Positions 40,162 to 50,000 of a DNA stretch of 64,000 bases are shown here, piece by piece. The stretch comes from Planctomycetota bacterium (GTDB lineage: Bacteria > Planctomycetota > J058 > JAJDCP01). The notes beneath the pieces were generated by a model. The model did no database searches and was not told where the DNA came from. It saw only the letters and a program-made list of their open reading frames with translations. The stretch covers positions 1 to 64,000 of the forward strand of contig JAJDCP010000082.1 of the NCBI GenBank assembly GCA_029260765.1, written 5' to 3'. Both the position numbers and the translations under genes were made by a program. The first letter of the stretch is position 1, and every line of letters starts with the position of its first letter.

Positions 40162-41610
40162 ATGCGCAACCCATGCCTCCTCTTCCTGCTGGCAGTCCTG
40201 GCAGCCACGGCGCTAGCGGGCGACGGCGAGCTCAGCTCGAAAGAGTTTTCCAGCCTGAAGAAGAAGATCGCCTCCAGCCTCGAAGCGGGCGACACCTACA
40301 GCGCCCGTTCTGCCATCGAAGAACTGGTTGACGACCAGAGCTTCCGGGCCATCGACCTGCTGCTCGATGTCGTCGTCAAGGTCAGCGACGCCGGTATCCA
40401 GCAGACCTGCATCGAGACCATCGCCCAGATCGACAACGAAGATGCCGATGCCGAGCTGCTGATGCAGATGGACAAAGGCAAAGGCGGCTGGCAAGGTCGG
40501 GTGGTGATCTGTGATGCGATGGCTCTGCGCAACGATGCGACCTCGCTCGACATCCTGGTCCTCGGCCTCGACGACCGTGAAGACACGGTGCAGCGCGCGG
40601 CCATGATGGCGATCAAGCAGCGCAACGATCAGAGAGCCCTCGACGGAGTCATCGCGTTGATGGGACGCGAAGAGTCCAAAGAAGGCATCCTCTACCACAT
40701 GTCCCGAGAGCTGCTCGAAGCGATGACCGGTGAGAGCTTCTCGGCGGCCGTCGACTGGCAGAACTGGTGGGCCAGCGCCCGCGACGACTTCGATCCCCGC
40801 GAGGTGACCGGAGCCGCCGAGAACCGCAACCATGAAGAGACCGAGCTGCGCAACCCCGACTTCTTCGGCACGGAGATCGGCTCCAAACGCATCGCCTTCC
40901 TGATCGACACCTCCGGCTCCATGCTCGAGATCGATCCCATGCCTTCGACCACCGGAGGGGACGACCGGGTGGCCACGGGCGACAAGGAGCGCGAGTTGCT
41001 CGACGCTTTCGGGCTGGCGCCCGAAGCACCGACCCGCATGCGCATCGATCGAGCCAAGCACGAGCTGCAGCGCGTGATCGCCCTGCTCGACAAGGATGTG
41101 CGCTTCACCATCCTGGCCTACAACGGCGCGGCCACGATGGACGCCACCGGCAAGATCGACAAAGGCAACACCGAAGCCTGGCTCAAGGTCTGGAAGAACA
41201 AACTGACCTCGGCATCGTCCAAAAACAAGAAAGACGCCATGGGTTTCGTACAAGCCTTGGAAGCCGACGGCGCCACGTTCACCAGCAGCACGATCGAGAA
41301 TGCCTTCCAGATCCCGGATGCCGACACCTACTACCTACTCAGCGACGGCATCCCGACCGAGCCGACGGACGACGGCATGGGCCAGATCAGCACAGACGAC
41401 ATCCTCAACAATGTGCAGAACTGGAACCGGTTGCGGAAGATCGTGATCCACACCTTCGGCTTTGAAGGCGATGGCGGAGGCTTTGGCAGAGGAGGCGGCG
41501 GCCGCGGCGGAATGGGAGGCGGCGGCTTCGGCGGCGGCTCCGAAGACTTTGTGCAGTTCCTCAAGGATCTGGCCGAGCAGAACGGGGGCTCCTACAAGTC
41601 GATCGAGTAG
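40162..41610 (+). CDS. Secreted HEAT-repeat and von Willebrand A domain protein
   Basis: This 482-residue protein has a Sec signal peptide (MRNPCLLFLLAVLAATALA, before GDG). Residues about 25-190 are helical and read as HEAT-like repeats (ALRNDATSLDILVLGLDD, then DTVQRAAMMAI). The VWA domain starts near residue 243 with an intact MIDAS motif DTSGS at 249-253 and a later LLSDGIPTEP stretch (about residue 393), so metal-dependent ligand binding is plausible. A Gly/Phe-rich low-complexity loop (about residues 434-466) sits before the last helix. The start has GGGAG seven bases upstream. Periplasmic or surface protein-protein interaction role is inferred; HEAT plus VWA proteins of this kind are common in Planctomycetota. 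Confidence 0.88.
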   Translation: MRNPCLLFLLAVLAATALAGDGELSSKEFSSLKKKIASSLEAGDTYSARSAIEELVDDQSFRAIDLLLDVVVKVSDAGIQQTCIETIAQIDNEDADAELLMQMDKGKGGWQGRVVICDAMALRNDATSLDILVLGLDDREDTVQRAAMMAIKQRNDQRALDGVIALMGREESKEGILYHMSRELLEAMTGESFSAAVDWQNWWASARDDFDPREVTGAAENRNHEETELRNPDFFGTEIGSKRIAFLIDTSGSMLEIDPMPSTTGGDDRVATGDKERELLDAFGLAPEAPTRMRIDRAKHELQRVIALLDKDVRFTILAYNGAATMDATGKIDKGNTEAWLKVWKNKLTSASSKNKKDAMGFVQALEADGATFTSSTIENAFQIPDADTYYLLSDGIPTEPTDDGMGQISTDDILNNVQNWNRLRKIVIHTFGFEGDGGGFGRGGGGRGGMGGGGFGGGSEDFVQFLKDLAEQNGGSYKSIE

Positions 41611-41647
41611 CTCCAGCAGCCAGCTAGCAGTCGACCGCTCCGGAGCG

Positions 41648-41676
41648 TTGAAGCCAGCGTGCCGGAGCGTTATCAT
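41648..41676 (+). promoter_or_regulatory. Promoter of the Cache-type Ser/Thr kinase gene
   Basis: TTGAAG (41648-41653) and TATCAT (41671-41676) are 17 bases apart. The predicted start of transcription, about 41683, lies downstream of an in-frame GTG at 41659 and upstream of the ATG at 41701. This favours the ATG as the true start. Confidence 0.55.
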
Positions 41677-41700
41677 TCGACGGCACCCCGGGGCCGGCGC

Positions 41701-43566
41701 ATGACCACACCGCAGACAGATTCCTCTCCCGAGCCCCCTCCCGGGCACGTATCTCCCCAAGCCGAGACCGTCGAAGCCAGCGCGTCAAGCCCTGCGCAGC
41801 AGCCCATCGAAGAGGGTCTTGCCCCGGGGACCTGCGTGGGCAAATACGTGATTCAGGACGTGCTGGGCCGCGGCGGGATGGGTTGCGTCTACCTGGCACG
41901 CCACACCGAGCTGGGCCGCCAGATCGCCCTGAAGGTGCTGACCCACGTCTCCGAGCAACGCTTGCAGCGCTTTCAACGCGAAGCCCGGGCCATCGCCGGC
42001 CTCAAACACCCCCACCTGATCACGCTCTATGAGGTGGGTCATTGGCGGGGGTTGCCCTTTTTGGCGATGGAGTATGTGGCGGGCGAAGAGCTGGGCACCT
42101 TCATGGCGCGTGAACCCAGCTTGAAGCTCAAGGTGGGCTTGTTGGCCCAGGCATGTTTCGCCGTCGAAGAGATGCATCGCCAGGGAATCGTGCATCGCGA
42201 CCTCAAACCCGGCAACATTCTAGTGCAGAGCGAACCGTTCGAGGTCAAAGTGCTCGACTTCGGGCTGGCCTTGAGCACCGACGGGGACGAAGCGACCCTG
42301 ACCAAGACCGGCGATGTCGTCGGGACCCCCGCGTACATGTCCCCCGAGCAAGCCGAGGGCCGGTCCGACCTCGACGCGCGCAGCGACGTCTACGCACTGG
42401 GCGCGATCCTGTATGAGCTGCTGACAGGGCGCCGGCCCTTCGATGGTGCGACGCCCCTCAAGGTCTTGCACAACCTGTTGCACCAGGAGCTTCAGCCCCC
42501 CGCTCGGATCGCCGATGTACCCAAACCACTGTCACGTATCTGCTGCAAGGCCCTGCGTCGCGATCCGTCCGAGCGCTTCCCTTCGGCCGCCGCGCTCGGC
42601 CAGGATCTGCATGCTTGGTTGGAGGGGCGCCAACCCAGCGTGCGGCGCAACTCGAGCTGGAACGACATCCGGCGCTTCGCCCGCCGTCACCCGAGCGGCA
42701 TGGCAGTGTGCGCGCTGCTCGTGCTCAGCGCCGTGCTCCTGCTCTTCCTCGGCCGCAGCAACCGCCAGATGCTCGACGCACAAGCGCTGGGCGACGCCGA
42801 GAGCCGCGGGCGCGACTTCGCCACGCGCCTGGACATGAGGCTCGAGGTTGCCGAGGCGCAACTGCAATTCCTGGGGCGCAGCGTCGGCAGTCGGCTGGAG
42901 GGAGCCGGAGACAGCCTGGGATTCTGGCCGGCGACCCAACTCGAGAGCGAGGTGCTGCACTCGATCACCGACTTCCTGGAGGTCAATCCCTGGATCTACG
43001 GTTCGGCGCTGGCGTCGCTGCCGCATCGGATCGACCCTGCTCGGGAACAGCTGATCCTCTATCTCTGTCGCGGCCCGGATGGTATCGAACAGCGCGTCGC
43101 TGGTGACACCTACAACTACCTCGCTGAACCGTGGTTTACCGAGCCGCTTCGGCGCGGAGGTGGCTTCTGGAGCGCCCCGTTCTTCGATGAGGGGATGGGC
43201 GAAGTCTGGATGGTCACCCACGCCCGGCCACTGATCCGGGGAGTCGAGACCCTCGGAGTGGTCACAGTCGACATCGCGCTGGGCGCATTCGGAGACGTGC
43301 TGCTCGACTTCAAGTTCAACGCCGGCTACGGGTGCCTGTTGGACAGCCGTGGAGGTGCGCTGGTTGGTTGGAACCTCGATGCCCCGGTCGGCCAACCCCA
43401 GTGGGTAGAGGACCTGTTCCCCGAGCTCGATCTGGCCTCCCGCGAGCCGCAGGTCGAAGCGCGTCGCGATCCGCGCACTGGGGAACGTTGTGTGTTGGTG
43501 AACCTGCCCTTGGCAACCACTGACTGGCGGGCGGTGTTGATGTTGCCGCTGGCCGATCTGGAATGA
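41701..43566 (+). CDS. Membrane Ser/Thr protein kinase with extracytoplasmic Cache-like sensor
   Basis: This 621-residue Hanks-type kinase has a Pro/Ser-rich N-terminal tail, then a kinase domain (about residues 48-310): glycine loop GRGGMG at 56-61, ATP lysine K78 in ALK, HRDLKPGN from 165, DFG at 186-188 and SPEQ in the activation segment. All catalytic residues are present. One transmembrane helix (about 334-350) leads to a roughly 250-residue C-terminal region with a PWFTEPL...GFWSAPFFDEG stretch typical of double Cache (PDC) sensor domains. The enzyme should therefore read an external ligand and phosphorylate cytosolic targets. The start at 41701 is supported by the promoter but has only a weak ribosome site. 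It converges with the FadL-like gene, 17 bases between stops. Confidence 0.93.
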   Translation: MTTPQTDSSPEPPPGHVSPQAETVEASASSPAQQPIEEGLAPGTCVGKYVIQDVLGRGGMGCVYLARHTELGRQIALKVLTHVSEQRLQRFQREARAIAGLKHPHLITLYEVGHWRGLPFLAMEYVAGEELGTFMAREPSLKLKVGLLAQACFAVEEMHRQGIVHRDLKPGNILVQSEPFEVKVLDFGLALSTDGDEATLTKTGDVVGTPAYMSPEQAEGRSDLDARSDVYALGAILYELLTGRRPFDGATPLKVLHNLLHQELQPPARIADVPKPLSRICCKALRRDPSERFPSAAALGQDLHAWLEGRQPSVRRNSSWNDIRRFARRHPSGMAVCALLVLSAVLLLFLGRSNRQMLDAQALGDAESRGRDFATRLDMRLEVAEAQLQFLGRSVGSRLEGAGDSLGFWPATQLESEVLHSITDFLEVNPWIYGSALASLPHRIDPAREQLILYLCRGPDGIEQRVAGDTYNYLAEPWFTEPLRRGGGFWSAPFFDEGMGEVWMVTHARPLIRGVETLGVVTVDIALGAFGDVLLDFKFNAGYGCLLDSRGGALVGWNLDAPVGQPQWVEDLFPELDLASREPQVEARRDPRTGERCVLVNLPLATTDWRAVLMLPLADLE

Positions 43567-43583
43567 CCGGCCGTTTCAGCGTC

Positions 43584-44891
43584 TCAGAACAGGAACTTGA
43601 AGCCCACGCCGACGGCGATGATGTCGGCACTGCTGTCGGCGCTACCCACCGCGTTGTTCGGGTCCGCCTTGGTGTGCCCACGGGGCTCGAGGAAGTGGTA
43701 CTGGAAGAAGGCGTCGATCTTGACCGGCTGCCAGGCGTCTTCCCAGAAAAAGCCCATGCCCAGAGTGAAGATGTGGCGGTCCGAATCATACAGGTTCGAA
43801 GCGCCCGTCTGCTCGGGTACGGGTGTCGGAAAATAGGCGTAGCCTATCCGGAAGTCGACCATGTCGTAGGGGCGGAACTCGGCGCCAAAACGCGTGACCC
43901 AGATGTCATCGAAGTTCGCATCGATACGGGTGGGAGTCGGAATGATGTCCGAGGTCAAGACGTTGAACTGCGATGGAAATGCCGACCAGTTCTGCCAGCT
44001 GACATCGAGGGCCAGCGTCAGCTGTGGAATCACATCACAGGCGACGCTCATCGAGACCGTCTGCGGATCGAACAGCCCGACCTGCTCGAGCTTGAGCGGG
44101 ACATCGATCGATGATGTGATGTTCCCGGCGATGTCGCGTGCCAGAACAGTCTGGATATCGATATCGATATCGATCTTGAGTGCGATCTCGCCGCGGTAGG
44201 CAACCCCAAAGCGCAGCCAGCGGGTCGGCTCGTAGAGGATGCCGAAGGTCGGTGCGGCGTCCCAGATCGCATCGAAGCTGAAATTGACATCGACGGTCTG
44301 GTCCGCGCTGTTGCTCAGGTCGATGGTGGGAGAAACCTCGCCGACAACGTCCGCCAGGATCGCGGCCCCAAAGCCGATGTGCAGGGTTCCTACGTCGAGC
44401 GAATCGAAGGTGGTGCTGTCGATCACCCGGACCGAGAAGCCCGGCATGATGCGGATCTTGTCGCGGCCTCGCCCGTACTGGCTGAAGTCGGGCTCTGTGC
44501 CCGCGGTCGTGGAGGCAGCGCTGACCAGGCTGGTGCCCGGAGTGAAGATGCCCAGACCGAAGGCGAAACGGCTCTCTTCCTGGCCAAATGGGAAGCGTCC
44601 GGCCAAACCCAGGCTGATGCCGACCAGGTCGTCCATGGTCTCAGCACGCTTGGCCGTCGCTGAGCCTTTGACCTTCATGCGGTAGTCGGCGTACATCATC
44701 TCCAGGCTGAGCTCCATCGCCCGGGTGCGACCCAACCCCGCAGGATTGTAGTAGGTGGCGCTGAAGTCATTGACATCAGCAGTCAGGGCACCAGCCATAC
44801 CCTGGCCACGGGCACCAAAGCCGAAGTTGTCCTGGGAGTTGGCAAGCACACCAGCGGCCAGAAACAGCACGAGAAGCAGGACTCGTTGCAT
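43584..44891 (-). CDS. FadL/OmpP1/TodX-family outer-membrane protein
   Basis: This 435-residue beta-barrel protein has a signal peptide (MQRVLLLVLFLAAGVLA, before NSQ). After it comes the hallmark N-terminal plug region (FGARGQGMAGALTA, then FSATYYNPAGLG). The chain ends in alternating strands and a terminal Phe (FKFLF), the usual outer-membrane insertion signal. FadL-family barrels take up hydrophobic compounds such as long-chain fatty acids or aromatics; the substrate here cannot be read from sequence. It is direct evidence for a diderm envelope. It is transcribed divergently from the FN3 protein gene, with a promoter at 44922-44949. Confidence 0.9.
   Translation of the reverse strand: MQRVLLLVLFLAAGVLANSQDNFGFGARGQGMAGALTADVNDFSATYYNPAGLGRTRAMELSLEMMYADYRMKVKGSATAKRAETMDDLVGISLGLAGRFPFGQEESRFAFGLGIFTPGTSLVSAASTTAGTEPDFSQYGRGRDKIRIMPGFSVRVIDSTTFDSLDVGTLHIGFGAAILADVVGEVSPTIDLSNSADQTVDVNFSFDAIWDAAPTFGILYEPTRWLRFGVAYRGEIALKIDIDIDIQTVLARDIAGNITSSIDVPLKLEQVGLFDPQTVSMSVACDVIPQLTLALDVSWQNWSAFPSQFNVLTSDIIPTPTRIDANFDDIWVTRFGAEFRPYDMVDFRIGYAYFPTPVPEQTGASNLYDSDRHIFTLGMGFFWEDAWQPVKIDAFFQYHFLEPRGHTKADPNNAVGSADSSADIIAVGVGFKFLF
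44154..44174 (-). repeat. Short GATATC tandem repeat inside the FadL-like gene
   Basis: GATATC is repeated three times (plus GAT), encoding an alternating Ile-Asp strand (DIDIDI). It is in frame; a 6-base unit change would add or remove two residues without a frameshift. Confidence 0.6.
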
Positions 44892-44921
44892 CGAAGACTC
44901 TCACGATCATGCAAGCGGGCC

Positions 44922-44949
44922 ATTGTACGCGGCACCCTGGTGAGCGCAA
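44922..44949 (-). promoter_or_regulatory. Promoter of the FadL-like gene
   Basis: On the - strand, TTGCGC (44949-44944) and TACAAT (44927-44922) are 16 bases apart. The predicted transcript starts about 25 bases before the ATG at 44891. Confidence 0.5.
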
Positions 44950-45031
44950 CCAAGAGATCGCCGCGCCGCGCTCTCTTTACCCACGGCCCCCCATGCGGTA
45001 CAACGGGGGCACTTCCAAACGGAGGCCCGCC

Positions 45032-46951
45032 ATGCTCCACCGGCTTGCAGCGCTCTGTCTCTGCCTGCTCCCCTCACTGTGCCTTGCCCAGGGCTCGAAG
45101 ATCCTGCTGCAGGATGACCTGCTGCACAAAGGAGCCTACTACGACATCGATACCCAGACGGTGCTGAGCCGCGAGCAGGTAGGTGCCCTGCAAGCAGAGT
45201 TTGTCTGGCAGGCCAACGGCCTCGAGGCCGTTGGCGAGGCGCGTTTCGAGTGGATCACGGCTTCCCGCTTCCTGGTGCGCGGCGCATCCGGCGCGACGGC
45301 ACGCATCGACTTGAAGAACGCGACCGCCAAGCTCTCCGGTGCCTCGATGGTGATGGCGGCCCAGGCCAGCACCTACAACCGGGGCATGCACGAACACCAG
45401 GCGATCCGCATCGCGTTGCAGCTCGATGGCAGCGATGTGTTTCCTGAGTCGCTGGAGAACCTGCGCGTGGCCCAGCATGCGGGCAATTTCCAGATCAGCT
45501 GGTCGCAAGATGTCGAGGCTCTGATCACCGACGCGGTCTCTGGCAAAGAGCTGGCGCGCGGGTTGTCTCCGCTGGCATTTCCGGCCGACTCTGAGCTGCA
45601 GCTGCGCATCGTTCGGCTGCTTCCTGACGGGGGAGAATCGATGCCTCTGCGCCGGCATCTCTTCCCCGGCGATCAGCTTGTCTCCGAGCTGGTGGAGAAG
45701 GACCGCCGCAACCTGTTTCCACTGAAGTTCCGGGGCGGTCCGCCGCTCGATTTCCGCAATGCGAGCCCAGGCTTCGAAGCCTGCCTGCTCCCGGGCGGGC
45801 TCAAGGCCTTTGTCGAAGCCAGCGACTTCCGCGACATCGAATGGAGCACTCCGCGGGGCTATGTCGGCGGCGAAACCTACCTGATGCGTTTCGAGGACGA
45901 GCGGCTGGCCATCATGTATTGCGATCCCCGCACACGGGTGGGGTATTCCCGGGGTACGACCAGCTCGCGCGGGCAGACCCTGTCGATGTTGACTGAATCC
46001 ACCGAGCACAGGCCTCCCGAGCGGCAGCGCTGGTTGTTTCTGGCCGACGGAGCCTGGAGCCTGCCTGAAGGTCCCGGCCACGTGCTGCTCGACGATACGC
46101 GCCTCAGCTGGGATGCCGTCGAGGGGGCACAGAGCTATGCCGTGTCGATCTGGGACCCCGAGGCGCTCGATTTCTCGCAGCTCGGGACAACCGAGGAGAC
46201 CAGCTACGAGCTCGGCGCGCTGCCTGACAACGCGTCGTGGGCCGTCCACGCACAGCTGGCGGACGGTCGCCGCAGCGCGGGTGGTTTCGCACAGTACTTT
46301 GCGCTCCCTGCGGGTTGGCAGCACGGCAGCTTCACCCTGAACGTTGGGGATGGCTTCCTGTTCGACGACGGCAGCGTGGTCGAGAATGCGCGCACGGTCG
46401 AATTCCAGGCGGGTGCCTTTGATGTACTGATGCAGCAGAGCGCGCCCTTGCGGATCGAGTGCCCGCGTGCCTTCTTCCCGTCGCAGACCGAGTTCGGTAC
46501 CTTCCCGCCGTTGTTCGAGCTGCGCACGCAATTCATGGGCGGACGCCGCGCTTACGAGGGAATGCCTTCCTGCTTCTGGTTGCAGACCGCGGGTGGAACC
46601 TTCGTGCAGTTTGCCGCCATCGAACGGGGCGACAGCGTGCGTTTCGAGTTTTTCGCGGCTCTGCCAGACCGCGAGGCGAAGATCGACGCGTTGATGCAGG
46701 AGTTTCCCCACCCGAGCGAGGCGGACCTGGCCCAGGTCGACACCATCCTGGAAGAGCTGGAAGCGATCGATCCAGAGACGCGCGAGGCAGCGGAAGAGAA
46801 GCTGCGGGCGCTGAAGACTGCGACCATCCATCGCCTGCGGCAGGTTCTGGCTGACGACTCCTGGTCGCCAGAGGTGACGATGCGCATGGAGAGCCTGCTC
46901 GAGGAATTCTGGGCCCCACAACCGACGGAAGATCCCAACCGAAAACGTTGA
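45032..46951 (+). CDS. Secreted protein with an FN3-like domain, function unknown
   Basis: This 639-residue protein begins with a clear signal peptide (MLHRLAALCLCLLPSLCLA, before QGS). The ATG at 45032 has GGAGG seven bases upstream, so the longer in-frame start at 44909 is rejected. A middle segment (ARLSWDAVEGAQSYAVSIW to ASWAVHAQL) has the look of a fibronectin type III domain. The last about 70 residues are charged, helical and HEAT-like (AIDPETREAAEEKLRALK, then LADDSWSPEVTMRMESLL). Five to six hundred residues of beta-rich sequence in front match no family I know. Likely periplasmic or exported; it is separated from the next gene by a strong promoter, so it is probably transcribed alone. 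Confidence 0.85.
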   Translation: MLHRLAALCLCLLPSLCLAQGSKILLQDDLLHKGAYYDIDTQTVLSREQVGALQAEFVWQANGLEAVGEARFEWITASRFLVRGASGATARIDLKNATAKLSGASMVMAAQASTYNRGMHEHQAIRIALQLDGSDVFPESLENLRVAQHAGNFQISWSQDVEALITDAVSGKELARGLSPLAFPADSELQLRIVRLLPDGGESMPLRRHLFPGDQLVSELVEKDRRNLFPLKFRGGPPLDFRNASPGFEACLLPGGLKAFVEASDFRDIEWSTPRGYVGGETYLMRFEDERLAIMYCDPRTRVGYSRGTTSSRGQTLSMLTESTEHRPPERQRWLFLADGAWSLPEGPGHVLLDDTRLSWDAVEGAQSYAVSIWDPEALDFSQLGTTEETSYELGALPDNASWAVHAQLADGRRSAGGFAQYFALPAGWQHGSFTLNVGDGFLFDDGSVVENARTVEFQAGAFDVLMQQSAPLRIECPRAFFPSQTEFGTFPPLFELRTQFMGGRRAYEGMPSCFWLQTAGGTFVQFAAIERGDSVRFEFFAALPDREAKIDALMQEFPHPSEADLAQVDTILEELEAIDPETREAAEEKLRALKTATIHRLRQVLADDSWSPEVTMRMESLLEEFWAPQPTEDPNRKR

Positions 46952-46975
46952 GATTGTTTTGGCACGTGGTATGCT
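46948..46975 (+). promoter_or_regulatory. Promoter of the large lipoprotein gene
   Basis: TTGAGA (46948-46953) and TATGCT (46970-46975) are 16 bases apart, with TGG directly before the -10 box (extended -10). The same bases also fit the sigma54 pattern: TTGGCACG...TGCT from 46959 to 46975, with GG and GC in the right register. The -35 box overlaps the stop codon of the preceding gene. Confidence 0.55.
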
Positions 46976-47073
46976 AGCCCACTTGTAGAGTCCGCCCGAG
47001 TTTCCACGTCCCACGGCACACCAGGCCGCGGATGGGCGTGGTCGATCTTCCCGAAACTGGGAAAGCGCTTCGA

Positions 47074-50000
47074 ATGGGAGTCACCTTGAAACTCTTTCCT
47101 CGTACCGAGTCTTCGCGAGCTCTGGCATTCTTGCTCGCAGGCCTGCAACTGCTTTGGATTCCTGGCTGCAACGACACCCTTGGAAGCGGCGGAGGCTCCA
47201 GCTCGGGCAACCTGGTCGGCAATCTTCTGAGCCAGGTCAACCTGGGAGAGCAAGTCTTCCAGGTCTACCGTGCCCAGGTCGAGACCTCGCCCGACAACGC
47301 CACCGCCAAGCTCGCAGCGCTCGACGCGCGCCGCTCTGATTTCGTCGACGCCGTCAACACGATTGTCGAGCCCTCCTCGGTGCAGGGCGTCGCCTCGACG
47401 CTCGCAGCCATGCTGGAGATGATCGACGACGGCTCGCTGCCGCAGATCACCGACGGGCTGGCCGCCGCGGCTGAGCTGCTGATCGGCGCCAACGATCCGA
47501 ACCGCGAAGTGCTGCAAGCGATGTTGGACCTGGGCGATTCGAAAACGGTGGTGCAGGTCGATGATCTGATCGACTTCGCCGGCCGGGCCGTCAATTATCC
47601 TGAGACCGCCCAGGTGATCGAGGCGCTGGCCGAGCTGATCCGCAACACGGACGGGGTCGATGACAACGGCCAGCCGAATGGTGAGCGCGACCTGGTCACC
47701 GAGATCACCGAGTTCCTGTCCGAGTCGATGCGTGATGCACAGCTGGCGGGAAGTGGCGGAGGGCTGATCGACGACTTCATCGACGCGTTGCTGGTCGAGG
47801 CCGACATCCGAGGCAACGTCAACTTCGGCGCGCCCGTCTACGTCGTGCGGGCTGACGTGCACAACAACCCTGCGGCAGCTGTCGACCCCAACACGGGCAC
47901 GCTGCGTTTGCCGTTTGTCGACAACGACGGCGACCTCGCGGCCGACGTCGACGGTGCGGGGAATCCGATCGACAGCTCCGGGCAGCTGATCGACATTCCC
48001 CCGTTCGGCGGCAGCGGCTCTCTCGATGCGTACCGACGGCCCCTCAATGGGGGCGGCGAGCTCTACTACCAGTATTTCGATGGCAAGCATACGCTGCTCT
48101 CGCTGTTCCTGCAGAACACGGCCTTCTTGCTGCAGAACAACTTCCACGAAGACGCCTTCGACGTGCTGGAGATCCTTCTGGGCGCCCGGAATATCACCTA
48201 CGACAACGGCACGTCTGATCCCGCGGATGACTATCTGGGCTATGACGGCAACACCCCGTTGCACGACTTCGCCTGGGGAATCATCGAGCTGGCTCGCATT
48301 CCCGAGCTTCCCCAGCTGCTGAGCACGCTCTCACATCTCCTCGACTCCGACCCGGATCGCGCCGAGCGCCTCGTCGTCGGCATGGCGGTCGCCATCGACA
48401 AGCTCCAGACTGTCAGCGCGTCCCCCGGTGGCAGCCCCAGCGGTTCGCTGCTCGACGACATGATTCCGATCTTCGACGATATCTTCGAGACGCCCACAGC
48501 CGGCGGCGGGTCGCCCGCGCGCGCGGTTTTTGACGCGTTCCATGACGCCCACACGCAGTCGCTTGAGCTGCCTCTCGAGATCGCTTTGATGATGCGTTTC
48601 CGCGAGGCGGTGCGTGAGACCGTGCCGGACAACGACAGCAACGACATCGACGAGGCGAATTCGATCCCCGTCGACTATTCCAAGCCGAGTTGGTACACCG
48701 AAAACGGTCAACTGATCGACAACCGCAGCGACCTGCACCAGCTGCTCGACCTGCTGGCGCGCTTTGACAGCTGCAGCCTGCTCGGCAGCTCGGTTGCCGA
48801 GTTGTTTCTCGAGCTCGCCGCCGACATGACGCCGGCGACGGTCTCGGGACTGATCACCTTGATCAACAATGCCTTCGGCAGCTTCCTGGCGAATCTGATC
48901 TGCCCGGGCTCGGGCAATGATCTGGTGGCACTCGACGTGCTCGCCAAGAGCGGCGGGCTCGACGGGCTGTTGCCGCTGTTGAAGGCGTTCAAGGACAAGG
49001 GCGAGATCGGGCTGGTCACGCACCTGTTGGCGACCTTCGGCCTCCATTACGAATCGACCATCCGGCCCTCGGAACCGTTCGCGATCGAGGTCCTCGAGAG
49101 TGGCGCCATCGAGGAGGTCCTCGATCTGCTCTCTGAAGCCACCACGGTGCAGGTGCCCGGCAGCAATGACAACGCCGCGGATGTCCTGGCCGACTTCCTG
49201 GCAGCTGTGATCGAGGACGACTACCCGGTCGCGACACGCAATGGCGGGGCGGTTCCCACCTATCTGCATCTGCTGATGGAAGCTGGCGAAGATGTCAGCA
49301 ACATGCTCAACGGCACCACCGCTTCGGGAAGCCTGGGAGACCTGCTAGCTACGCTTGCAGAGCCTGCGATCGAGCGGGTCACCAACGACAACGGCACCCC
49401 CAACGATCCCAGCGACGACTTCGAAGAGCTCAAGAACCGCAGTTTCCTGCCGTTCGTGGCCGAAGCGCTGGCGATCGTCTCCGATGCGGTGCCCGCAGAC
49501 AACGCCACCCGCCAGCAGATGCTCGACGACGCCCAACTAGCCATGGCGGACGCCTTCGTCAGCCAGCCTTTTGCTTCATTCATCGAGCTGGGAGAGGTGT
49601 TGCAGGCACAGTCCGGTGGCTCGCTGACACCTGCATTGATCAACCTGCTCACGCCCAACCTCAATGCTCCCGACGACGTGTTCGGAGCCCTGATCCGCGT
49701 CGTCGCCGCGGGCCTGCAGTCGAGCGGAGACGTCGGTGCGCTCGAGCGGGTCATGCAGTACCTCGGGGAGGTGCTCGATCCGTCGCAGGGACTGGTGATC
49801 CACCTGGTTCGAGGACTGGCACGGTTCTTGGCCATGGACTCCGGCCAGACGGCGATCTCGCTGCTGCGCAATGCCCTGAACTCCACCTCGGGAAGCGCGC
49901 AGTCGCCCGTGGGCATACTGGTCGAGATCATCGAACAGGTGCAGGCGCAGGGCAGCGGAGGCAGCACCGTGACGGTCGCATCGATGGAAGCGGACGTGAT

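Noticed and set aside
46959..46975. A sigma54 promoter as the only reading of this site
   Set aside because: The spacing and GG/GC positions fit, but the same bases fit an extended -10 sigma70 promoter equally well, and no activator or other sigma54 feature is in the window. It is recorded only as an alternative in the promoter entry.
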